From contig CAJNDS010002187.1 of assembly GCA_905221605.1 (NCBI GenBank), forward strand, positions 516,736-580,735: a stretch of DNA of 64,000 nt, read 5' to 3'. The position numbers and the translations under genes are program-made. Source of the DNA: Symbiodinium natans (Eukaryota > Sar > Dinophyceae > Suessiales > Symbiodiniaceae). Positions 10,273 to 41,791 of the stretch are shown one piece after another; position 1 is the stretch's first letter; each line of letters begins with the position of its first letter. A model generated the notes under the pieces. That model worked only from the letters and a program-made list of their open reading frames with translations. It had not been told where the DNA came from and ran no database searches.

Positions 10273-11930
10273 CCCCAGCGCCAGTGAGAACGTCGAGGAG
10301 AACGACCTGAGCGGTGAGCCCGAGGAGGATGCACCCCCACCGAAGAAGCTGAAGAAAGGGTTTAGGGTTTAGGGTTTAGGGTTTAGGGTTTAGGGTTTCG
10401 GAAAAGAAGGCCAGCCAGGAGGGTGAAGGTGGCAGCGGCGGCGCTGGCAGCAGCACGGACGGCATTCTCGCAGAGATCATCTCTCCTATATCAGTACTGT
10501 AAGCGAGTTTGTTTTTTTTTTGAATACGACTCTTTGCTTTAAACAGATTCACAGAGAATCATCCCTATATATTTCCCTTATAGGGAAGATTCCTTTTTGT
10601 GTTTTTGGGGTGTTCTTAAGCAAACAGTGGCTTCGGAATACTAGAGGGTTAAAGGGGCCATGATGTTCCCCACCTTAATAGGGACTATAATGGTGGGTAC
10701 TATATGCCCGACTCAACTCTTAGTAAAAGCGGCAACATCCACAACCAATGTTGCATTACATCCCATGGGTGGCTAAGGCCCTGGGGTTGGCGAACTGGAG
10801 AGCGCGTACCCGACTAAACCCTAAACCCTAAACCTTAAACCCTAAACCCTAAACCCTAAAAGCTAAACGCTAAACCCTAAACCCCAAACCCTAAACCCCA
10901 AACGCCAAACCCCAAACCCTAAACCCTAAACCCTAGACCCTAAACCCTAAACCCTAAACCCTAAACCCTAGCAAGCTTCCAGCCGGTCCCAGGAGTGGGG
11001 TTGCTTCTGGCACTCCAGTTCTTCCTCGTCCAGGCCTTTTGGGGGGGTTTGGAATTTGGAGTTTAGGGTTTAGGGTTTAGGGTTGAGGGTTTAGGGTTTA
11101 GGGTTGAGGGTTTAGAGTTTAGGGTTTGGGATTTAGGGTTTGGGGTTTAGGGTTTGTTTGGGATTCAGGGTTTGGGGTTTAGGGTTTAGGGTCACTCCAG
11201 TTCTTCCGCGTCCCCCCTTCCTAGACCGGCGTTTCGGGAATGGTTCTGGGTGGTCTTCCCCCAACCCCAAGCCCTAAACCCTGCAAAGCCTGAACCCTAA
11301 ATCAGCCGCAAACCCCAAATCCCAGACCACCAATCCCCAAGCCCGAAACCCTTTAAACCCCACAAACCCCTAAGTCCTAGATCCAGAGGCTCGCAAGGCC
11401 TCGTCTCTGCCAGATGAGCACGAGGTGACGCTGACAGGGGCCGCGCTGTCGGCAGTTCAGTCTGTGAGGCTTAGGGTTTAGGGTTTAGGGTTTAGGGTTT
11501 AGGGTTTGGGGTTTAGGGTTTAGGGGAGCACCTCCGACCTTCGCCTCAAACCTCATGGGTTCCCCTGCCCTCCCCCCCCCACCTCCCAGGTTCCACCCAT
11601 AATCAAGCTAGGCTGGTTGGGGAGAACTAACCCTGATTAAGGTTTTTAAAGGGGGGAACCTAGAGCGGGGAATATAGACCTAGTTGTAGAGTAGGTAACC
11701 TTTAACCCTTTTGGGGTAGTAGAATCCCCTTACAATCCCAAAGGTTAACCTTTAGTTCCCCCAGGTTACCGGACAACTAAGTAGGGGGGGGGGTAGGTAG
11801 GGAAACCGACAGCCGCCCGATTACCTGAGGTGGGCGACTCGTCGCCATCGAAGCCCCCTGCGACGAAGCATCGGCCCACGGCGCTGACCCAGGCGGAAGT
11901 GAAGGCACGGCGGCCCATGCTCCGCGCTGG
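10273..11930 (+). CDS. Exons of an unidentified charged, low-complexity protein
   Basis: Exons: 10273-10359 (PSASENVEENDLSGEPEEDA then PPPKKLKKG), 10394-10498 (VSEKKASQEGEGGSGGAGSS, then TDGILAEIISPIS), 11387-11463 (ARKASSLPDEHEVTLTGAAL, SAVQS) and 11830-11898 or later (VGDSSPSKPPATKHRPTALT, QAE). The PPPKKLKK stretch resembles a basic nuclear-localisation cluster within an acidic, Ser/Gly-rich context. 10359 joins 10394 in frame, and 11463 joins 11830 in phase 0; the phase between 10498 and 11387 does not match, so an exon is missing or a boundary is wrong. It may be its own gene or the 5' part of the cysteine-rich gene that follows. Confidence 0.5.
10360..10393 (+). other. Putative 34-nt intron made of telomeric repeats
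   Basis: Exon sequence ..CTGAAGAAAGG is followed directly by GTTTAGGG units ending in TTTAG, then GGTTTCGGAAAAGAAGG. Removing GTTTAG..TTTAG keeps the frame (KKLKKG joins VSEKKASQ), while reading through meets TAG. If not spliced it is a disabling insertion. Confidence 0.5.
10812..10972 (-). repeat. CCCTAAA array with variants
   Basis: About 22 units, several with CCCCAAA, GCTAAA or CCTTAAA changes. Confidence 0.95.
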
Positions 11931-12079
11931 GATTTCTTTTGGGGTGCTTTGCTTGTTGGCTAATGGTTTTTAAGATGTACTGTCCTTTTTCCATGGGGTT
12001 TAGCCTAAAATAGGGTTAACTTAGGGTTCTCTAGCGTGCAAAGTTTGCAGCAAACCCCCAAACCCTCCATTTTGGGGAG

Positions 12080-34488
<22,409 letters not shown>

Positions 34489-35058
34489 AGGGTTTAGGGT
34501 TTAGGGTTTAGGGTTTAGGGTTTAGGGTTTAGGGTGTTGGCGGTATGTTGACTATTTGCCCCTGCAAGCTTTCTCCTGCGACTGAGAGTCAAATGCCAAG
34601 TTTGTGCTCATCAGGGCCTCTGGGTGTTGAATGTCTTGTTTCCCTAGGCGAGGGATTTGAGAAAAGCTGTTTCAGAAGCATGTCGTATCAATGTTGTTTA
34701 AAAAAGTTGCCGTCTTACGCTCGTGCTAGTGTCAGGTTGCTTTCCTTAGGCCTTTTGCTCTGTCTGGCGGCAAGCTGGCTGGGTTCATGTTCCAATGTGC
34801 AGCCTTCGAAGTTTAAGTCAACACGCTTATTCATCTAAACGATCCGCTATCCGCTTCGAAGGTTTAGAAGCTTCATGAAATGCAGGGTTCCTTTTCAAGG
34901 CTCTAGATCGTTGTCGGCCACGTTTGGTTTGCAACCAGAACCCTGGGGGTGGCGGGAGATGTTGCCGCGCCGTAGAGAGTTCCGGACTTGGGGGCTGTTC
35001 GATACTTCATGTGGTTTCTCCTTAAACCCTAAACCCTAAACCCCAAAGCCTATACTCA

Positions 35059-35399
35059 GCTTAATCCGAGCATCTGTTTAATTGGGGGGGGCCCCCCCCC
35101 CCCCCACAATAAGGAATGCAGGGTTCCGCAATAGTTGGACCGTGGCCTTGTATTGATTCTCTATTAAAAACAATAGGCTGCAGATCCCTGAGGTGCTGTA
35201 GCTTTGCGTCTCCGCAAGCAAAACAAGAAGCCTGCCGACAGATTTTTGAACCCCCCCCCAAAAAAAAATCCTTTAAATGTGGGGGGGTTTGTCCCATACG
35301 AAATCCACCCTAATGGAAAGTAGTCTTCCGGCGGGCTTCCGGCCAAAAAAAAATTCTTTAAATGTGGGGGTATTAATTAAACTGATGCTCGGATTAAGC
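35059..35399. repeat. 341-bp terminal-inverted-repeat element
   Basis: GCTTAATCCGAGCATCTGTT at the left is matched in inverse by ACTGATGCTCGGATTAAGC at the right, 25 bp with one mismatch. The interior holds a G8/C14 hairpin-forming block (35084-35105) and two copies of an A-rich/CTTTAAATGTGGGGG motif. No transposase frame seen. Confidence 0.8.
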
Positions 35400-35566
35400 C
35401 CGAAGCTCTACATGGGCCAAAGTAAATCGCCAAACCCCACGGCTGTGAGCCCCTGACAATCCTACACCCTAAGGCCCAAAACTCAGGGACAGGAGGCCCC
35501 AGTTTCACCAGCAGCCTTGCGAGACAATCACCTGGCAGGCTGAAAAGTCCGGTTTAGGGTTTACAG

Positions 35567-35710
35567 TACTTGGAGGTTCATGGTACTTATTAACCGACTA
35601 TACCTGTACTGATAACCCACTTGTAAGCCTCCTAAGTGCCCTAATATGGTTATAAGGACATTTTGGGGTACAGTTATAATTGGTTAATAAGTACCATGAA
35701 CCTCCAAGTA
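35567..35710. repeat. MITE-like family A, intact copy
   Basis: 29-bp perfect terminal inverted repeats beginning TACTTGGAGGTTCATGGTAC; 144 bp. It lies between a TTTAGGG-type tract on the left and GGGTTTAGGG on the right. Confidence 0.9.
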
Positions 35711-36672
35711 GGGTTTAGGGTTTCGGGCCACTTGGCTGGATGATGTCTTTTATTTTGATGCTTCAAGGCGATTTAAGTTTTCGGGCTCTGAACCCTGAGA
35801 CACTGAGCTCAAACACGCACGCTCAGCTGTTTGGGTTTAGGCTTTTGGGCTTGGGAAGGGGGGGGGCACCCTAAACCCTGAGCCTGTGAACGCCCCTGAG
35901 CAGATGTGGGAGGGTGAGGGGGGGGGTGGGGGGGGGAAGGGGGGTCAGGGGTGTTGGGATTCATCAAGTCTTCGATTGCAACTTTGGGGTTTTCGGGGTC
36001 GGATTTGGCTTAACCCTCAACCGTAAATCCTAAACCCCATAGGGCTTGTGGCTCATGGGGTCTCGGGTGTTTGAGGCTTAGGGGTCTGCGGGTGTTCTGT
36101 TTAGGGCCCCGAAACGGCGGAAGAAGCCTTTTGTGCCCCTGAGAAGCACGGGGGGAGGTCGACATGTTCAGCGCTTTGAGCCCCCAGAGCTCCACGTGCC
36201 CTTTATTTGCTCTTCCCTGTTTTTTTTCTTCTGAATTTAGGCACCATGAGCTTGCTGTAAAGCCCTAGGCCATACCCTAAATTCAGGGGTATTGGGGCTC
36301 TCTAGGCAGGCTCTCGGTGAAGTTTTAGCAGCCCTAACAGCCCTGGCCAAGCCGAGCGCCTGCCCATTTCGGCTGCAAGTACGGACAGGGCCCCCTCAGG
36401 CGCAGATTTTCCCTTTCTGGTGTCCGCAGGTATGGTCGCTCGGCTGGCCCTGAGATCCCTGAGCCTTGCATCTTCCCCACTAGTTTGGGGTTTAGGGTTC
36501 TGAAGTAGGGGGTTGAGGGACCCTAAACCCTAAACCCTAAACCCTAAACCCTAAACCCTAAACCCTAAACCCTACAAGTTCTCAGGGTTTGGCGGGTGAC
36601 TTCGGCTTCAGGCCTTCTCCGCACAAACGCTTGAGCTTGGAGCCCGAAGCCTACCTCGAACCCCAATTGGTG

Positions 36673-37355
36673 TGGGTTTAGGGTTTAGGGTTTAGGGTTT
36701 AGGGTTTAGGGTTTAGGGTTTAGGGGATAGGGTTTAGGGTGTTTCATTTTGAGGGGCGGGGGGCAGGGGGCGAGTTGTTTTGCAGATGTTGTCCTTGCAA
36801 AAAAGTCTTTGTAGAATCAGAGTAAGAACTTCTCAACAGACCCATTGAAACTGCAACTCAAACCCCGAACCGATGGGCCCTTGTCAGAATGTAAAAACTG
36901 TACCTGTGATAATCGCTCCGGCCCCGATATGCCCTAAACCCGAAACCCTAAACCCTAAACCCTAAACCCTAAACCCTAAACCCTAAACCCTAAACCCTCG
37001 AACAAGTATTTACCAGCCAGGCTGACAACGAGGACGTCACTTGGAGAGCGAATTTGTACCTAGGGTTTAGGGTTTAGGGTTTAGGGTTTAGGGTTTAGGG
37101 TTTAGGGTTTAGGGTTTAGGGTTTAGGGTTTAGGGTTTAGGGTTTAGGGTTCTCCCTGCGGTTTGGGGGGGGGGGGGGGTGTGGGGAGACTCAATTTCGG
37201 TTTCAGGGGCCCATCCCTGCCAAACTTGGGGTCCTAAGCCCTAAACCCTAAACCCTAAACCCTAAACCCTAAACCCTAAACCCTAAACCCTGAACCCTGA
37301 ACCCTGAAACCCTGAAACCCTGAAACCCCAAACCCTAAACCCTAAACCCTAAACC
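36673..37355. repeat. Cluster of telomeric arrays around the 37021 exon
   Basis: TTTAGGG at 36673-36722, CCCTAAA at 36938-37000, the exon, then TTTAGGG at 37060-37152 and CCCTAAA at 37236-37355. The arrays converge on the exon in the orientation pattern CCCTAAA-exon-TTTAGGG. Confidence 0.95.
37021..37055 (+). CDS. Exon of the Tudor-like gene
   Basis: Acceptor CCAGCCAG; ADNEDVTWRAN; donor TT|GTACCTAGGG. Leaves phase 2, matched by the next exon's single A. Confidence 0.55.
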
Positions 37356-40300
37356 CGCCGTTCTAGGGTTTGCGCTTTCGGGCGTCTTGCTATTGGCCTT
37401 GAGGGTTTCCCTGCGCGGGGTGGAGGGAGGTCGGGGAGTGTTCAGGTATACAAGCTTCCCTAAACCCCTAAATCCAAAACAGCTGCAGAAGCTTCCCTAA
37501 GCCCCAAAACCCTAAACCTGACGGTGTGCCCTAAACCCTAAAACCCTAAACCTGACGGTGCGCGATGGAAGGTTTTAAAGGCGGGTTGTTGGGCTTCCGG
37601 ATCAGGATCCAGGATTCAGGGGCTGTTTCTCCGCGTGATTCTCCCAACTTTGAGCTATCCGTTTCGTCTACCAAGAGGTTGCTTCAGCTTGAAGTCGAGG
37701 ATGCCCTAGTATTATTTATCACATTAAGGTTTTATAATGTTATATAAGTTACATATATATATATGTATATGCATCTACAGATATATATATATATACATAT
37801 ATACATATGCCATATGTACTTATTCAGGTATGCGTATATCTGTACAGAGAAGTTCAAGGACAGAGGCACGCATGCACTCTCGAAACCCTTAACCCTCAAC
37901 CCCAAACCCCAAACCAAAAAACCCTAAACCAAAAAACCCTAAACCAAAAAACCCTAAACCCTCAACCCCAAACCCCAGACCAAAAAAACCTAAGCCCTAA
38001 ACCCAAAAACCCTAAACCCTTTTCAGAGCTTCTGGTTCAGAGCTCTTTCCGAGGAAGAGGAGCCCATCGAGCCCTTGCCTTCAGATGAGAAGGTGCCGGG
38101 AGCCACGGGGGGGACCCTAAACCCTAAACCCTAAACCCCAGACCCTAAACCCTAAACCCTAAACCCTAAACCCTAAACCCTAAACCCTAAACCCTAAACC
38201 CGAAGAGGGGGCTTGGGGTGTCCCTCTTCCGTAGGTCTGATAAGGGGTTCACTATACATCCTTAACCCTCGACCCTAAACCCTAACCCCTAGAGCCCAGA
38301 ACGCCTAAACCCCTAAGCCCTGACTTGAGCACCCTAAATCGGGGTACCTCTAGCATGGTCTTTGGGCTCTTTGAGCGTGCAGGGTGTTGTTCTGCGTTTC
38401 GGTTACTGGTGTTGAGCTTTGACTTCAGCTTCGAACGCTCACAATCTTACAAGTCCCTCTGCCTCAATGCCTGAAGCACAAGACTTCAACCCTCCCCTAG
38501 ACCTTCAACCCTCAACCCTCAACCCTAAGCCCCAAACCCTAAACCCTGAACCCTAAACCCCAAACCCTAAACCCTAAACCCTAAAGCTGGTGCCGAAGGC
38601 CGAAGATCCATTGATGGGCGTCGCGATCGAGAAGAAGATCGACGGTCAGGCCAGTACTCCTAGGTAGGATAAGGGGGACCCTTAAAAGGGAACACCCTAA
38701 ACCCTAAACCCTAAACCCACCCTAAACCCTAAATCCTAAACCCTAAACCCTAGACCCCTCTGAACCTGAACAATTTTCTGGCTCTCTTGAACAGTGACCT
38801 TATTGAGAGGGTCTAGAGCCCCAAGGGTCCCCTAATCCTATTTCCTAGGTACTGCAGGTACGTGTGATTCTAGGACTGACCTTTTTGGGATGTTCCCCCT
38901 TATACAAACGGTCCTGAATCGTGATTACAATGGGGGGGGGGACAATAATTCCTGTTGAGGACTGTTAGTACGAGGGGGAACATCCGTTACATACCCTTCA
39001 GAAAATGTGAGTGTGATGGTTCATATTCTGAGCGTTACCCCTAAACCAGACGCCCAAACCCAAAACCCTAAACGGCCCTAAACCCTACGAAACCCGAAAC
39101 CCACCATAGAGGTTTAGGGTTCAGGGTGCTTCATTGCAGTTGTGTTGCCGAGTCGCAAATTGGTGCTGCCGTTGCGATGCATATGCTGGCATGAGGTACA
39201 GTTCTGGACCCTTAGGGGTTCTTCAGCCACTTCGGACTCGGTGGCCCCAACTCCCCTTGTAGTTCTGTCACCACAAACCCCGAGAATTCGGGCCTGTGAG
39301 GTCTTTCATGGAAGGGTTGAGGACATCGAAGTCGGCCAGATTTCGCGCGACCGCCTCTACCGCATCCGGTGCCGCTACCCCTGGGGTTTGGGTTTGGAGG
39401 TTTTGGGTAAAGAAGTATGGCTACGTCCGGGGACACTTTGCTTGCTGCCTGTAAGACTGCATGCTCGGCATCCTTCATGGTTCTATCTAGACGGTTCTGG
39501 TGCATCTTCTGGATTCAAGAATTGTTGGGTGCTTGTTCTGTCAGGGTCCATGGCAACATCTTTGTGAAGTAGTTCTCTAGGAACAGCTGCTTTTTTTTAG
39601 GGTCTTGGGGACGGTCGGTTGTTTGGCACCGGGAAGGAACCAAAACAACATCGGGACGCTACCTAAAGCAATCCAGTCTTTACTGTAGTAGCGCTATGGC
39701 TTGGGGTTTAGGGTTTAGGGTTTAGGGTTTAGGGTTTAGGGTTTAGAGTTTAGGGACCCAAGAGCCATTTAGCATCGTCTCCGTTCCGCCATTGCACTAA
39801 CGGCAAAGAGCACCCTCTTGCAGACGATGTTCCTTTCACCAGCTTTGGCTCGGTCCCAGCGCTGTGTGGTGTGAGTGTCACATGACATGGAGAAGGTTAG
39901 CACCTTAAATCCTGAACCCTCAACCTTAAACCAAAATCCCTAAACCCTAAACCCTAAACCCTAGACCCTAAACCCTAAACCCCAAAACCTCCTAAGCCCC
40001 GAACCCTCCTAAGCCGCAGGTACAACGACGGCGACCTGGAGCACATGATGGAGAGTGAGGTCAAGGCGATCGTCGCGCCCGAGTTGCCTGTGAAGGCTAG
40101 CCAACCTGCAGGCCATGGCGTGTAGGGTTTAGGGTTTAGGGTTTAGGGTTCAGGGTTTGGGGTTTAGGGTTTAGGGTTTAGGGTTGCTGTCTTTGGGCTT
40201 GCGGTTTTGGGGTTTGGGGGCTTTGGTAAGCCCTAAACCCTAAACCCCGAACCTCCAGGCTAGTTCGGGTTTAGGTTTAAGGGTTTAAGGGTTGAGGGGA

Positions 40301-40419
40301 ATGAGGATTCAGGGCTCAGGGGCGCAGACCCGAAGTCCAAAACCGGTCGACATCTAGGGCATGGCAACAAGTTGGCAGCAAATGTAGATGAGAACACCCC
40401 CAAGCCTTCCCACAAAACC

Positions 40420-40507
<88 letters not shown>

Positions 40508-40712
40508 ACCTCGACCCTACACACAAAACCCTCAACACTAAACCCTAAACCCTCAACCCTAAACTTAAACCCTAGAATGTAGACCTGTAGACCCCAAACC
40601 CGAGAGCCCTGACGGCTCAGGCAAGGCGAAGGCCAAAGCAGCGGGCAAAGCCAAAGCCAAGGGCAGGGCCAAGGAGAAAGCTGCCCCGACCTCTGAGGCT
40701 CCCTCCTTTTAG
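37021..40712 (+). CDS. Tudor-like (Agenet/DIR17-like) domain protein, C-terminal exons
   Basis: Six exons join in consistent phase: 37021-37055 (ADNEDVTWRANL), 38041-38092 (ALSEEEEPIEPLPSDEK), 38587-38649 (LVPKAEDPLMGVAIEKKIDG, Q), 39301-39368 (VFHGRVEDIEVGQISRDRLY, RI), 40020-40119 (YNDGDLEHMMESEVKAIVAP..) and 40605-40712 (KA-rich tail, stop TAG). The spliced core GVAIEKKIDGQVFHGRV..LYRIRYNDGDLEHM has the G.....F.G.V....LY.I.Y.DGD.E pattern of small Tudor-like barrels, which often read modified histone or other tails; the ligand is unknown. 38649 uses a GC donor (CAG|GCCAGT). The 5' end is not found. Confidence 0.75.
37752..37806. repeat. AT microsatellite
   Basis: Alternating TA with TACA/TGTA interruptions. 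Confidence 0.8.
38041..38092 (+). CDS. Acidic exon of the Tudor-like gene
   Basis: Acceptor TGGTTCAG; ALSEEEEPIEPLPSDEK; donor AAG|GTGCCG. Confidence 0.7.
38110..38205 (-). repeat. CCCTAAA array
   Basis: About 13 units in the intron after the 38041 exon. Confidence 0.97.
38587..38649 (+). CDS. Exon, first half of the Tudor-like barrel
   Basis: Acceptor CCCTAAAG is a telomeric unit. LVPKAEDPLMGVAIEKKIDG then Q, ending at a GC donor CAG|GCCAGT that keeps phase 0. Confidence 0.75.
38887..38985. repeat. MITE-like family B, intact copy
   Basis: GGGATGTTCCCCCTTATACA at the left; AGGACTGTTAGTACGAGGGG then GAACATCC at the right. Confidence 0.75.
39301..39368 (+). CDS. Exon, middle of the Tudor-like barrel
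   Basis: Acceptor CCTGTGAG; VFHGRVEDIEVGQISRDRLY then RI; donor CG|GTGCCG, phase 2. Confidence 0.8.
40020..40119 (+). CDS. Exon, end of the Tudor-like barrel
   Basis: Acceptor AGCCGCAG; RYNDGDLEHMMESEVKAIVA then PELPVKASQPAGHG; donor GGC|GTGTAGGG, a telomeric variant. Confidence 0.8.
40425..40512 (-). repeat. (CCCTCAA)n variant telomeric array
   Basis: About 12 uniform CCCTCAA units, a fully homogenised TTGAGGG variant. Confidence 0.97.
40605..40712 (+). CDS. Terminal exon, Lys/Ala-rich tail
   Basis: Acceptor CCCGAG; SPDGSGKAKAKAAGKAKAKG then RAKEKAAPTSEAPSF and TAG at 40710-40712. The basic low-complexity tail suggests nucleic-acid or nuclear contacts. Confidence 0.75.
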   Translation, partial: SPDGSGKAKAKAAGKAKAKGRAKEKAAPTSEAPSF

Positions 40713-41285
40713 GGTTCAGGTTCAGGGTCAGGGTTCAGGGTTCAGGGTTTAGGGTTTAGGGTTTAGGGTTTAGGGTTTCAGGGGATGTGGGGTTAATGGG
40801 GTTTAGGACCAAAGTTAGGATTTCGGGCTTTGGGTTGAATAGGGTGAGGGCTTTGTTTCCGAGATTGTTGGGGTATTTCAGGGGGCTCTGATTCGTGTCT
40901 TTCCTTGTGGCCTATGAGGGGTGGGGTCTAAGGGTGTAGGATTTCCGGTTAAGATGGGCTCAAGGCTACAGGTATGGCTTGTGGCTCCTAAGAAGCTTCC
41001 GTCCGGGTTTGAAGGGGCCTGGGTGGCCTCTGAAGCCCGCCCTGAGGGTTTAGGGTTTAGGGTTTAGGGTTTAGGGTTTAGGGTTTTGAGAACCCCATAT
41101 GGCCCTCAACTCATTGGTCTGCACTCCCGGCTCTGCAAGCCCGAAAGGGCTGAATGATAGGGTGCAGGGTTAGGGTCTTTCAGGTTTTGGACTCGCCCCC
41201 TTCCCCTCCCGGTCCCCAGGAATTATCCAGAAGAGCAACAGTGCAAAAAAAGAGAGATGATCCTAAGACCTAAGGCAGTGAAGAG

Positions 41286-41742
41286 TCGTGCCTTGCGGCA
41301 CCAAGAAGCATAAACCCGGCGCCTGCGTCCCCGAAACCGTGTTTGTTCTGGAGGAGCTGCCAGAGTTTGAGGAGGGGGACAAGGCTGAGGAAGAGGAGGC
41401 TCAACCCAGAGTCCTAAGCCTTAAACCCCTCAAAACCCTAGACTCCCAGACCCACAAAGCCCGTGAAAATCAGGCTCAGGGGTGTATCAACCACCCGAGA
41501 CCCTGGACCCCAAACCAATTTAAAGTTCCAGGGCTACCCAAATCCTAAACCCTAAGTCCGAGCGCTCAGGGTCTAGAGCCATCAAAAGGCAGAGAACAGT
41601 CTGAGCACATCGATATTTCTGAAGTGTTTGTGGAAGTTTCAAGGCGCGGGCGGCACCGAGCCGTTGCAAACCTCTGCCGGGTTTAGGGCTTTAGGGCTTA
41701 GGACGGGTTCTTCTGCAATCCCTTGGCCCTTGGAACAACCCC

Positions 41743-41791
<49 letters not shown>

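Larger units (their letters stand above)
34489..37020. other. Spacer between the Cys-rich and Tudor-like genes
   Basis: Contains two MITE-like elements (35059-35399, 35567-35710) and telomeric tracts. The sequence after TCCGCAG at 36428 (ATGGTCGCTCGG) could be a 5' exon of the next gene, but nothing confirms it. An open frame at 34545-34838 has no recognisable family. Confidence 0.5.

Noticed and set aside
34545-34838. 97-codon frame with a hydrophobic stretch
   Set aside because: No family resemblance and lies just after a gene stop; kept only as spacer.
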